A program made the position numbers and the translations under genes. The notes under the pieces are model-generated. The model saw only the letters and a program-made list of their open reading frames with translations, searched no databases and was not told the origin of the DNA. Positions 19,502 to 32,000 of a DNA stretch of 64,000 bases are shown in pieces (the first letter of the stretch is position 1; the number at the start of each line of letters is the position of its first letter). The stretch spans positions 1,524,148-1,588,147 of the forward strand of contig KN832559.1 of NCBI GenBank assembly GCA_000827205.1. The letters run 5' to 3'. The stretch is from Plicaturopsis crispa FD-325 SS-3 (lineage: Eukaryota > Basidiomycota > Agaricomycetes > Amylocorticiales > Amylocorticiaceae).

Positions 19502-22500
19502 ATGATGTCCGCCCTCGACGACCCACCGCCCGTCGCCGCTGTGCAAGACGACGACGATCGCAGCCCGCTCATACTGTATGCGACAGAGACGGGCACCGCA
19601 CACGACGCAGCCAACACCATCGCCCGCCAATGTCGCCGCATCCACCTCCGCGCGCGCGTACACAGCGTCGACGATTACCCTCTCGTGCGTGCCCCTCTCC
19701 CCTCTTTCCCTCCCCTCTCCCCTCCCTTCTCCCCTTCCTCTTTATCGCCAATACTAACCCCCGCCACTCTAACTCACCCACCCAACCCACAGGAAGACCT
19801 AATAACCGAACCCACCCTCATCTTCGTCCTCTCCACCACCGGCCTCGGGTCCCCCCCGCGCGCCCTCCTCCCCCTCTGGCGCACCCTCCTCCGCGCCGAC
19901 CTCCCCCCGGACCTCTTCGACGCCTCCGACTACGCCGTCTTCGGCCTCGGGGACAGCAGCTACGAGAAGTTCTGCTGGCCCGCGAAGGTGGTGGGGAGGA
20001 GGATGGGGAAATTGGGCGGGAGGGAGGTGGTGGGGAGGGGGGAGGGGGATGAGATGCATCGGATGGGGCGAGTGTCCTCTCGTTTATCTAGCTATTATCC
20101 TTAATTTAGAGGTTGAGCTGACGAGAAACAGGATAGACGGGGCGCTCGATCCGTGGATCGAATCCCTTCTGGACGCATTGCTGGAGATATACCCGCTTCC
20201 GCCAGGGAAGAGCGTTCTCCCCGCCGATACACTATTCAAACCCACCATCCGGCTCGTACCCGCAACAAATTTACCTGCGACTAATATTCCGATCTTGGAC
20301 GCGGATACATCGGGCCCGTCGTCTGCTGCATCGTCGCCGCCTAGCACGCCTAGATCAGCGTTCTCTGAGAGGCAGCTCGATACTGACACAGGTACATTGG
20401 ACGCGGACACGATCGCTGACTCATCGCGCGCACCGCCCGCAGACCCATCGCTCGCCCCCCAGGCCATCGACCCATCGTTTACCCCCCAGGCCATCGACCC
20501 CGCCCCAGACGCGTCCTACCACACCGCGACCGTGCTCACCAACAGGCGCCTCACCGCGCCGACCTGGTGGCAGGACGTGCGGCACATCGAGTTTAAAGTC
20601 GGGGAGGACGTTCGGTGCGTTGTGTTCCATTCTCCTACTCCTGTCCATCACACTAATTAAAACGGTATTTGATATTTGGGATGTGTAGGTACGCCCCAGG
20701 CGACATCGCCCTAATCCACCCGCACGCACCCGCCGCTGCTGTCGACGCGTTCCTCGACGCTGTGGGCTGGACGGAGGGCGCGGATGATCCCATCTACGTC
20801 ATCGGTGAGTTGGCTCATTCGTCCATTCCTCATTCTCTTCACATTGTAATCGGGTATACATACACCCAGGCGACGACGCCGATGACAACAACAACAACAA
20901 CGACTCATCGAATAAAACGACCCCGCCCCCAACGCCGACGACCCTCCGCGCCCTCCTAACGCACCGGCTCAACATCTCCGCCGTCCCGCGGCGCTCGTTC
21001 TTCCAGCTCCTCGTGCACTTCCTAGCGGACGAGCGCGAGAGGGAGAAGGTACAGGAGTGGGTGGGGGGTGGGGAGGAGGGTGCTGTGAGTGGTGTTTTTG
21101 CGACTGTGTTGTTTATCGTTCCCTCTTGTCCATCGTTCCTATCGCGCGTCCCGCCTCCTTCCCCGCCTCCTTCCCATGTCTCCTTTCCGTCGTTCCCATC
21201 GTGCGTTTCCAACACAACTGACGCGCACACACAGGACGACCTATACACCTACGCCACCCGGCCGCGGCGCACCATCCTCGAGGTGCTCGCCGAGTTCCGC
21301 TCCGCGCGCGGGCGCATCCCGCGGGGGTACGTGTTCGAGCTGGTCCCGGGATTGAGGGCGAGGGCGTTCTCGATTGCGGGTGCTGTTAGTGTGCGTGTGT
21401 TCCCCTTGTTGGCTGGTGTAAAAGACCGTACGTTATATGATAAATCATGCTAACATTGCGTAGCGACACCCGGGCGAGGTCCACCTGTGCGTGGCGATCG
21501 TGCAGTACAAGACGCGCCTGAAGGCCCCGCGGAGAGGCGTCTGCACGTCGTACCTCGCGGATCTTAAACCTGGTGCGTTCCCTCGTTCTCATGCACCCCA
21601 TTTTCTTGCACCGCGCTCGCTCCCCCATCCCGCGGCAGCCCATTCTGCGGCGCCCGTTTCGCTGCACCCATTTCGCCGCACTGCGCTCGGTGCTTCCGCT
21701 GCATTAGGCTCGGGGTCTCCGTCTGCACTGCGCTCAGCCTTCCGCCCGCACTGTGCTCGGGTTTCTATGGTGCTCATGACTGGTGCTAATGACCATGGTG
21801 CTGACAATGCGCGGCGGTGTGTAGGCGACACCCTAACGCTAGGCATCCAAAGCGGGCTCATCCGCCTCCCGTCCGCGAGCACGCAAGCGCCCGTGATATG
21901 CGTGGGGCCGGGGACGGGCATCGCGCCTATGCGCGCTATCGTCGAGGATCGTTTGGATAGTGGTGGTGGTACGTTCTCGTTTCGTTTCGTTTCGTTTCGT
22001 TTCCTTCCCTTCCCTTCCCCCTCCATCTCCCTGCAAACGAAAACGAAACCGAATGGAGCGCTAATCTGGTGTGGGACGCTTAATGTAGAAACGCTCCTCT
22101 ACGCAGGCCACCGCTCCGCCTCCGCCGACGCGCTCTACACCACCGAGTTCTCTGCGTACGCGGCTGCGTCGGATGGACGGCTGAGGTATCGGGTGGCGTT
22201 CTCGCGCGATGGGGCGCCGGGGGAGGGGAAAAGGTATGTGCAGGATTTGATTAGGGAGGATGCGTTGGGGATTCGTGAGGACATTCGCGAGGACGTACCG
22301 GGCGTGACCCGCGAGGACGCGTTGGACGTTCGCGAGGACGCGCGGGGGGCGTTACGCGAGGACGCGCCAGGCGTGTGGGCGCTACTAGAAAGAGGCGCGG
22401 TGGTCGTGATTTCGGGGTCGGCGGGGAAGATGCCAGAGGGGGTGAAGGCGGCATTGAGGGAGGTCGTTAGACTGGGATTAGGATTGGGGGACAATGGAGG

Positions 22501-22618
22501 AGGGGAGAAAGGGGACGGGGACGGGGACGGGGAGGAGAGGGAGAGGGAAGCGAGGGCAAAGGCGTATGTGGAGCGGATGGAGAAGGAGGGGAGGTTGCTT
22601 GAGGAGTGCTGGAGTTGA
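19502..22618 (+). CDS. TAH18: NADPH-dependent diflavin oxidoreductase TAH18 (NDOR1)
   Basis: Cytosolic flavoprotein that passes electrons from NADPH through FAD and FMN to Dre2 (anamorsin) in cytosolic Fe-S cluster assembly. The N-terminal flavodoxin domain shows LILYATETGTAHDAAN (FMN phosphate loop), FVLSTTGLGSPP and DYAVFGLGDSSYEKFCWPAK. The linker and FAD region include DGALDPWIESLL, TRPRRTILEVLAEF and RAFSIAGA, then HPGEVHLCVAIVQYKT and RRGVCTSYLADLKPGD. The NADPH region has VICVGPGTGIAPMRAIVEDR and LLYAGHR, then VQDLIRED. The C-terminus ends LLEECWS. Start ATG 19502 (MMSALDD); a second ATG at 19505 is equivalent. Odd points are an Arg-Glu-Asp repeat insertion near 22246-22375 and a probable GC-AG intron at 20068-20131. 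The promoter carries a MITE. Confidence 0.93.
22246..22375 (+). repeat. Degenerate RED-motif coding repeat inside TAH18
   Basis: Within the last exon, the triplet Arg-Glu-Asp recurs seven times in about 43 residues (LIRED, GIRED, IRED, VTRED, DVRED, ALRED and similar), spaced by 5-9 residues. The DNA shows matching CGCGAGGACG units. The insertion falls between the VQDL block and the final VWALLERGAVVVISGSAGKM block, where other TAH18 proteins have a short loop. Confidence 0.8.
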
Positions 22619-22940
22619 GATCGAGTTCTGGCATGCGCACTGACATCTATGTTGTGGATAATATTTCAAGGGTTTATTACATTTGGATTCCACCTCCCCA
22701 ACGTCAGCAGTAAACACAGCGAAAAAGCACAATAACAAGACAAACATCTGGTAATATACCGTGCACATCGCACATCGCACATCCACACCCCGCACAACTA
22801 ATTACACCGCCTGAAACGACAGCGGCGGAGGACGAGAGCTCTATACGCCTATGCGCACTCCCTTACTTTTGAGTCCGTGTCCGTGTCCGTGTCCTTGTCC
22901 AGACCTCAGTGGGACCGGTGCAGCCCACAGTAGGACCAGT
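22619..22940. other. Convergent 3' region with TCCGTG run
   Basis: Holds the 3' ends of TAH18 and the first DUF6534 gene. A short run of TCCGTG units lies at about 22872-22898, like that at 15551-15570. No gene seen. Confidence 0.5.
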
Positions 22941-24614
22941 TCAGACAGCAGTAGCCCCGCCCTGATGTCGGCTCCCCTCAGGATACGGCGCCAACTCCAT
23001 ATCCGCCTTCCGGTCGTACGTATCCCCATCCGACACCGGACGCCCCGCGTCGTCGTAGATCACCGTCTGCGCGTCCTTGTGCACGGTCAGCACGGTCTCC
23101 GTATTCGTCGCCCCCGGGTCGATGGTGTGCATGAATTTGGGGACGCCGCCGCCCGTCTATGTGGAGGTCAGTATTAGGTAGTGAGGGTGCTAGGGAGGGA
23201 GGGGAAGGGAAGGGGAGAGGATGGGAAGGAGGGGGGACGTACGGTGAAGGCAAAGGTGGTGTCGCGGACGCCGTTTAGCTCGCTGCGCATGTTGGAGCGC
23301 GAGTTGAGCGTCTGGGGGTTGTTGTGAGTTTCCTTGTGCGTGTTGGGTTGGCAGGTCACGTACCGTTAGCAGCGTATTTCTGGACAGATGGATGTTAGTC
23401 AAGGTCTAGAGATGTAGAGCAGCGTGTACTCACGTGTAAATTCGGCCCATTGGCTGTGCGTTTGAACACATGGTAAGTGAGCAAGATGATGGAGGTTGAG
23501 TAAAGGGATAGGCAGCGTACGAGTGCAAAGATTAGATGGAAATTTGTATCTTGTAGCTGGGGAATTGTCTGCATTTTCATAAGTACGATGAGCACGATGA
23601 CATTCATTTTAGCACCACTCACAAAGCAAATGAAGTCCATACTGCCAGCATATCAAATTTCGGAGACGTTAGCCAGCTTTCAGACATCGAAGTAAAGGGC
23701 CTTACACGCAAAAGAAGAACGCGAACGCCGCCGTCTCGACGGAGGAGCGGATCAAGCCCGTGATAACGTTGTCCGTCCGACGGAATCCGGTTCGTGACTT
23801 GCGCAAGTGGTATGCGAGCAGAGCTCTGCAATGGTCATAGGTATCAGGAGACTAAGTATCGAGGGATCGAGAAACCGTACGCACGTAATGCTCATATCGC
23901 ATGCAATGGTTAACGCGAGCCAAGTGTCGACGAATGGGATGATCTTGTCAAAGCCGCTAATACTGTGGGGACTGTTAGATCGTCCGATGCGAGTTTAATG
24001 CCGGGGTACGGACTTTGTAGTATTGAGCGCGAGGATGGCGGAGACTACGGCGAAGGCTCCCTGCACAATTGACAGGAAGGAGATTACACCAAAGATCACC
24101 CAGGAGCCGGAGAACTGCTTGATGCGCCAGGCAAGGTAGTGCTGGATCGGTATAGACGCTCTAAGATATGCAGATCAGCAAATAGACGCGTAAACAGACA
24201 TGGCAAGGCCTACCCGGCTGTGACGATAGGAGTGGATGGGAATGGCCAGGGGGACTTGGTCAAGATGTCGGGATTGTTGAAATTAGTGACAACCTGTATT
24301 CACGAGCGTGATTAAACACGCAGAGCTGGGAATACACAGTGATAGACTTACATAGTCCCAGAGCAAGTACACTGCAGTCATTGTATGGTATGTGTCCAAT
24401 AACAACACCCATCCCACCAATATCCTGCGCAATCAAGATGATGTCAGAACTGAAACGATCAATACCAAAAGGCGAGCTCGTACTTGATTATAGGCCGGTT
24501 CTTGAAGCCCGAGGTGTAGAACGTGCTGAACTGCAGGATGCAAAGCCCGTACAGGAAAGCATTCGTCACGACTGCAGTCACGACTGGCCCCAGAATGAGC
24601 TCGACTTTCACCAT
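22941..24614 (-). CDS. DUF6534-type multi-pass membrane protein, copy A
   Basis: Start ATG 24614 (MVKVELILGPVVTAVVTNAF), stop at 22941-22943. The gene is split by at least six introns. The predicted protein has about seven membrane spans. The N-terminal GPVV..VVTNAFLYGLCILQ block, the middle FDKIIPFVDTWLTLTIACDM block and the LAYHLRKSRTGFRRTDNV-type loop fit the DUF6534 family of basidiomycetes. The same holds for SVETAAFAFFFC and for the late NSRSNMRSELNG block, which stands where other members have NSVLATLNARK. The C-terminal cytosolic tail (TVHKDAQTVIYDDAGRPVSD) is polar. Function of the family is unknown; large expansions in mushroom fungi suggest sensing or signalling roles, which is inference. 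Copy B lies directly upstream in the same direction. Confidence 0.85.
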
Positions 24615-26068
24615 CGCTACAAAGACCGGCGGCCAACTCGTCTGCTAAAGAGCGGGGGAGTACAGAATGAGAAACTCTAAGGCGGTCGTGGTGATACGTT
24701 GGGTAGTATTAATTGAAAGAGCGGGGGGATTCACGACGGGGCGTTGCGCATATTAGGGTTATATGTAGAGAGACGAATAGTGGCCTGTACGTGTTACGGT
24801 GCTCGCGGCGTCGATTCTATTTCTCGTGATGCCCGCAGCCCTCGCAGGACGGTCGTTATGAGCGTTTATCCGTGACTCCGTGTGGACATGTAGGGTTCCT
24901 TTCAAATCTTTGCCGACGATTCCATCCTGCTCCGACGTTCGGCGAGCGGCGATACGCTAACAGAATCTTGAGCAGCTAACGTACGGTGTGTCCGATAAAG
25001 TTGCCTGGTCTTGTGAAGCATAAAACGGTACCGATGCGAGCCAGACATCGTCTGTCGGCGACGAGGTACGCGCCGTGTCTGCCTGCGAGCGCTCGAGTTG
25101 ATGTTGATAGAGAGGGTGCAGGGCAATGGATCCTGGGAGGATACGGGAGTAGAGAAGCAAGCACGCTTTGCCGGCGTGCCTCGACCTGCCTTGATAAGAC
25201 TCGCTGGGCTGGAATGGCTAATTTTAAGGTCCGCGATTATGGACGGAGCCCCACTACGAGCCCTCGCCTGTCCTCGCGGTCTCCGTCCCTCTTCCGCCCT
25301 GCATTCAAAATTCAAGTTGGCCCACTCTCAGCCGGAGACTCGTCAGAGTGAACATAAACACTGAGTAGACTCGGTCGATGCCTCCTCCTCAGATTCATGT
25401 TCCCGTTTTCTCTCAATTGTCCCAGCATGAGGGTGCTGAGCTGGGTGCTGTTATTTGACCGAACGTCCCGGAGAACTTGCTTTGATCTGCAACCTGATGA
25501 GCATGAAAATCGAATCCCGGAGTCTGAGGAGGCTCCAGAGGTCGCCGTCATAAACACCGCGAGGACGTCGAGACTCTCTGCGGCCGCTGCGCTCGTTTTC
25601 AGTTGATCACTCGAGGTTTGCATGCACGTACTACCGAGTAGGACGAGGATATGCACGAGCTCGAAGGGTCCAACTCGCTGAAAGGAACGCTTGACTGTGA
25701 GGGCGAGGCGACTCCAGCTCAATGGATTTTGGATTTTAGGGTGAGGGTGATGAAATGATGCGGAAACTGCCGACATAAAGAAATTGTTCTTCAGCACATG
25801 GATGCTCTCGAACCTCCAGGCCCCAAGGGAAACTCACTGAGTCTCCGGGTTACTACTCGACGACAATCAGCCTGCCATTTGATGTCTACGAGCTCGATAC
25901 TAGGAGGCAAATCACGGCTAAGTAGCAGGCCCACACGAGCATAGCGCAATAAAAGCACATTAGAGAGACGAGAACGAGAATGAGGAACAAAAACCGACCA
26001 TTACACCTATTGATTACACCGTGAAACAACAGCAGCAGACGAAGACTATGTGCATATTCCTTCCATGT
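24615..26068. other. Intergenic region between the two DUF6534 genes
   Basis: About 1.45 kb. Open frames up to 160 codons exist on the minus strand (for example 25312-25797) but show no recognisable domain and no consistent splice structure. They may be chance frames or a decayed gene. The promoter of copy A must lie near 24615-24900. Confidence 0.4.
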
Positions 26069-27734
26069 TCAGACCGCCGCAGGGCCAACCTCGCGGCTCG
26101 ATGGCGCCTGTTGCTCTGGGTAAGGAGCCAAGTCCAAGTCCACTTTCCGATCGCGCGTATCGCCGTCAGATACCGGACAGCCTGCGTCGTCGTACACCAC
26201 GGTATGCGCGTCTTTGCGGACAGTGAGCAATGCCGGCTCCGTATTCAACCTGTTTGGATCGATCGTGTTCATGAGCCTGGGCACTCCACTATCCATCGTC
26301 TGTGTAGTCAGAAATGAGGGTTTAGAACATGAGTAGCGAGTGTAAGGAGAGAACGACGTACCATGAAGGCAAAGGTAGTGTCACGAATTCCGTGCAGCTC
26401 GTGGCGCAAATGCGCGCGCGAGTTCAACGTCTAAGAGTCGATATAAGCATACGTATACTGCGTGATAGTGGCAGCCAGCGTACGGTGAGTAGCGTATTTC
26501 TGTATACAGGAACCTTAAACGACATCTGAATGATTGAGGGGTAGCGTGTACTCACGTGTAGATACGGCCCATGGGCTATGCATTTTGAGACACAAGGTGA
26601 GCAGGATAATTGCCATGAACTAAGGAGGACACGTACGAGTGCAAAGATCAGATGGAAGTTCGTGTCTTGCAGCTCTAGAATCGTCTGCGTCTCGAATGAA
26701 AAGAGTCGCACAAACGATGATGACTATCACCACTTACAAAGCAAATGAAGTCCATACTACCGTCAGTATAAGTTGGGAAGATATCAGAGAGGCATCGCCG
26801 ACATACAAGCACTTAAAGGAGCTTACACGCAGAAGAAAAACGCGAACGCCGCCGTCTCAACGGAAGATCGGATGACGCCCGTGATCACATTGTCTGTGCG
26901 ACGAAATCCGGTGCGCGACTTGCGCAGGTGGTATGCGAGCAAAGCCCTGCAATGGGTGCGAGTATCAGGACATTGATCATCCGAGCAAGGAGCCGTACGG
27001 ACGTGATACTCATATCGCACGCAATAGTTAACGTGAGCCAAGTGTCGACAAATGGGATGATCTTGTCGAAGTCGGTGATACTGTAAACACTGTTAGGTCG
27101 TCCGACGCGAGTAGAATATACACATGCTAACCTTGTAGTCTTGAGCGCGAGGACAGCGGACACCACGGCAAAAGCTCCTTGCACAATCGACAGGAAAGAA
27201 ATTATCCCGAAGATCAACCAGGAGCCGGAGAACTGCTTGATGCGCCATGCAAGATAGTGTTGGATTGGTATCGATGCGCTAACATATGCGGATCAGCATA
27301 TGGATGCGTAGACGAGCATGTCAGGACCCACCCGGCCGTGACGATGGGCGTAGATGGAAACGGCCATGGGGACTTGGTCAAGATATCAGGATTGTTGAAA
27401 TTGGTGACAACCTGCATTGCACGTGCGTGAATAAACACGCAGAGCCAACAGCACATAGTGATGGGCTGACATAGTCCCAGAGCAAGTATACTGCACTCAT
27501 TGTATGATACGTATCCAACAGCAAGACCCACCCCACTAAGATTCTGTGCAGGGAACAAAATTGTCAGAGACGACGCGGGAGATGTCAGCAGATGTCCTCT
27601 TACTTCATTATTGGCCGATTTTTTAGTCCGGAGGTGTAGAACGTGCTGAACTGCAGGACACAGAGTCCGTACAGAAAGGCGTTCGTCACAACGGCAGTAA
27701 CGACTGGCCCCAGAATCAGCTCGACTTTCACCAT
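26069..27734 (-). CDS. DUF6534-type multi-pass membrane protein, copy B
   Basis: Tandem paralogue of the gene at 22941-24614, in the same direction and with the same intron layout. Start ATG 27734 (MVKVELILGPVVTAVVTNAF, identical to copy A over this stretch). Shared blocks include FDKIIPFVDTWLTLTIACDM, LAYHLRKSRTGFRRTDNV and SVETAAFAFFFC. The tail (TVRKDAHTVVYDDAGCPVSD) differs from copy A at several positions. Stop at 26069-26071. Identity between the copies is high at both DNA and protein level, also in parts of the introns, which points to a fairly recent duplication. Seven membrane spans are likely. Function unknown. Confidence 0.85.
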
Positions 27735-29033
27735 CGCTACGAAACCCGGCGGTCAATTTATCTGCTGACGAGAGTAAAAAGGAGCAAGCCTCGGATGTTC
27801 GTGGTGGATTGGAATTGGGGATCACGACGAGGCGCCCAACCTCGACTCGGAGGACCTGTTATATGCATGAAGACGAGAAGACACCTGTATGTGTTACGAT
27901 ACCTTACCGCTCAGCGCCGAATCTTCTTCTCTTGATGTTTGAATCCCGTGCAGTACGGGCGGTCATTATGGGCGCCACCGGTGTGTACATTTGTAGCTCC
28001 GTTCGAGTCTGTGCTGGAAAACTTTCCATCGCGCTTCAACTTCCGGCGAACATGATGAAAGTGCACGATACTGGAAGGAGTTCAGCGGGCAGCCAAGGTT
28101 AGCCAATGGTCCAGCTGGAGATAGGACATAGTTATTCATAGCAGTCACCTTTCCACAACTCACTTGGGCTCCAAGTCGGTGATGCAAGTGGGTGCAGGGC
28201 TTCTGAGTTCTTAAGCGGCAAAACCAACTGTGTACCCTCCCCAGTATGTATCCTCCTTCCCACCCGTTGTACTGTGGCTGTACTGTGGTTGGGAAAGTCG
28301 CGTCGCGAGCTCCCGCACAACGCCCAGGGTGCACTGCGTGCAGAAACCACAAACTTAGTTCGTTTGAATTTAGGCTTTGAAAGGTTGAGAACACATCCAT
28401 GGCTAAGGCATAAGTATCGCCAATCACACAAGACGAGTGTCATTCGACGCGTCGCGTTCGACCCGCAGAGTCTAAGCGATAGAGAACTGCCAATGACACT
28501 TGAGTATATGAGTCCAAGAGTGGATTGGATTTGTGAAGAGACTCACCAGGCTACGCTACAAATGCGCTACATATGGCATCGACGAAACCTCAAGATGAGG
28601 GTAGTCCGACTGTCCTAAGTACATAGGTAGTCGCGCAAAGGAGGAGTGACTGACTTGCACGGCCCCGCGCCCGGGCGTATTTCAAGACTGGACTTTGTTG
28701 CATCCGATTACAATGCCTGTTGGCGGAACTTGGCGCCATTCCAATTTCCTGGTCCATTCGATGATATCGGCACACGGACCACGACTCGCTCGATGGTAAG
28801 TAACAGACAGACATAAAATGGAATGCCGTAGCCAGGCAGAGCCAGGCCGAAACACCGCCGCTCCACCGCTGACGCGCAAGACGGCCACGCTCCTCCGACA
28901 TTCACGATACTTATACTTACATTCAGAAATAGAGCCAAGCTTTCTCATCTCGGAGCGAGCTAAAGGCGTTACACTTCTCCTGCTCTGAACGCTCATCGCG
29001 GTTGAGCTTCTGGTGCGTAACTTGTCAAGGACG
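27735..29033. other. Intergenic region, no gene seen
   Basis: About 1.3 kb between two divergent genes. The frames present (up to about 150 codons at 27966-28427 minus) overlap each other and show no family features. The promoters of DUF6534 copy B and of the GH3 gene lie here. Confidence 0.45.
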
Positions 29034-32000
29034 ATGAGGCCAACGATGAGGTCGACGTTACTGCTGCTGCTACCGTCTCTACTTCACGTCGCAGCCGACT
29101 CTACGGTCTCAGAGTCTCAGACTATCTCTACGAGCGTCTTGGGGTCTGGAGTCTCGGCTTCACAGGCAGCGTCGAGCTTGAGTTCGAGTCCGGCCTCGAG
29201 CGAGGCATCCGCGGTGTCCTCCGCCACCACCTTGAGCTCAAGTTCCGTAGCGTCGTCGGAATCACCATCCACGGCGCCATTGTCCGCGAGCTCGTTTGCG
29301 TCGACGTCTTCGCCCGTGCAAACGACCTTGTCCAACACCGCACCTCTGTCGACGGTCGCACGGACCACCCTTCCCATCTCGTCCTATACTTTCTCGCCTT
29401 ACCCCGTGCCCTCCGCGCCAGCTCAGGCCGGAGTGTTTCCCGCAACAGACCCTCTCGACCCGCCACCGGTGCACGAAGACCCCGGCGTTGTCCCGGATTT
29501 TAGCGCTGCGTGGGCGGCTGCTCATGAGAAGGCGAGGGAGGCGGTGAGTATGATCCACGTTCGCGGTAGCAGGCGCCACAACACTCGCCTAAACGTCTTT
29601 CCGCTGAGAAAAGTTGTACTTACGGTGAACGCAGATCCAATCACTTTCCCTTGAGCAGAAGGTCAACCTCACCACCGGTGTGGGCTGGGAGTCCGGGCGC
29701 TGCGTCGGCAACATCCCTACACTGGTCAACGCGAGCGGGAGTATCGTAAACAACACCGGAAACGGCACGGGCGGCGATGTCGAAGGCTGGCGGGGCCTGT
29801 GTCTAGAGGACTCTCCGCTGGGTGTACGCGATGCGGATTTCATCACCGCATTCCCAGCTGGCATCAATGCCGCCTCTACGTGCGTCCATTGCAGTCTTCG
29901 CTCATCCTTGCATTCTTGATTATGACACCCAATCGCGCAGATTTAACCGCGGGCTTATTCGAGCGCGCGGGCTCGCGATGGGGCAGGAGCATCACGATAA
30001 AGGCGTCCATGTCGCGCTCGGTGAGTCGGGATTCTAGCTCCGTGCGGAAAACGACGCGACTCCGAATCTGCAGGTCCTATGATGAACATGGGCCGCCTTG
30101 CACAAGGTGGGCGTAACTGGGAAGGCTTCGGCGCAGACCCATTCCTGACCGGTGAAAGTAAGTCCGTGCATGCTCCTATAGTAGCTAATGTATTCAATGT
30201 TTCTTGAAAGGCGCGTATGAGACGATATTGGGCTTGCAAGCAGGCGGTGTTCAAGCCTGCGCAAAGCATTTCATCAATAAGTACGTACCTTGTTACGCGT
30301 TTACAGGTACAGGCAGGCCTCAACTTCTCCCAGTGAACAGGAACATTCACGTACCACTGAGAGCTCGAATGTCGACGACCGTACGCAGCATGAGATTTAC
30401 GCGCACCCGTTCTTGAGAAGTGTGATGGCCGGCGTAGCATCCATTATGTGCTCGTAAGTGGCTGTCCTTGTATAGCCAGTTTCTTGACCATGCTCATAAT
30501 GGCCGAGGGTAGTTATAATCTAATCAACGGCACCTACGCATGCGAGAACGACAAGATGATCAACGATGTTCTGAAGCGGGAATTCGGATTCCAAGGGTGT
30601 AAGTACAATATACGCATAAGATGATGCTTTCTTTCTTCTAATATCACGAGAACCGCAGACGTTATGAGTGACTGGTCGGCAACGGAGAGCACACTTGGTG
30701 CTGTGGCGGGCCTGGATGTACGTATATTTGAGCCTTGTGCATATTCATTAAAACTGACCGTTCTCGTAGATGACAATGCCGGGTGACATCACCTTCAACT
30801 CCAACACCTCCTTCTTCGGCGGTAACCTCACCGCATACGTCCAGAACAACACGATCCCCGAGTCACGCGTCGACGACATGGCCACGCGCATCCTGGGCGC
30901 ATGGTACTACCTGCACCAGGACAACTCCTCGTACCCGAACGTCTCCTTCAACGCGTTCCTGCCGGACGACGAGGCGACCAACGGGCACGTGGACGTGCAG
31001 GCGGACCACTACAAGCTCGTGCGGGAGATGGGCGCCGCGAGCACCGTGCTGCTGAAGAACGAGCGCGGGGCATTGCCGCTGTCGAGTCCGAGGAGTCTTG
31101 TCCTGATTGGCAGCGATGCGGGCCCCGGCAAGCAGGGTCCGAACGAGTTTTCGGACCAAGGCGGTGTGGACGGGATCTTGGCTATGGGCTGGGGATCGGG
31201 GTACGTCTCTGCAGCAGAGCTTATAAACAGGGATTCCGCTCACCTTTCTGCCCTTGGAATAGGTCCGCCAATTTCACGTACCTCATTTCGGTGCGTCCAT
31301 CATCATTTCTCCTCGACTGGATCATGCTCACTAGAAGAGTTTTTTTTGATATATCTAGCCGTTGGAAGCAATACAAGCACGCGCACGCGCAGACCGGACG
31401 TCTGTCTTCTGGTCACTCGACGATAACAACCTCGGCGCCGCAGCGAGTCTGGCTACCGGTAAATCTGCTGCGATTGTGTTTGTGCAGTCAGACTCCGGCG
31501 AGCAATATATCACGGTGGATGGAAACGAGGGCGATAGGTGAGGATATACGCTGTCCCTCAGTAGGGTCATGCTGATATTCACCACTCTCTCCTAGGAATA
31601 ATCTAACGGCGTGGCACGACGGAGACCAGCTGATTCAAACTGTTGCAGCCACCAACAACAACACGATCGTGGTCGTGCACAGCGTCGGGCCGCTCATACT
31701 GGAGCCATGGATCGAGCACCCGAACGTCACTGCGGTACGTACTTTGCTCAGAATATGAGTTCGTGTCGCGCTAATGATTATCGGCAGGTGCTTTGGGCTG
31801 GACTTCCTGGTCAAGAAGCTGGCAACTCTGTCACGGACGTCCTTTACGGCGACTGGAACCCGACGGGCAGGCTTCCGTATACGATTGCGAAGCAGGCGGA
31901 AGACTACGGGACTGAGGTCATATTCGGAGGCACGGCTAACGAGATCATCAGCATCCCATATAATGAGGGGTGCGTCCACTCTCGTTTCTACTATGCGATT

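Noticed and set aside
19569-20052. Pro/Arg-rich frames overlapping the TAH18 flavodoxin domain
   Set aside because: Out-of-frame readings of a GC-rich coding exon; the flavodoxin motifs fix the true frame.
24902-25797. Minus-strand frames of 137 and 161 codons between the DUF6534 genes
   Set aside because: No domain, no consistent codon pattern and no splice structure; kept only as a note in the intergenic entry.
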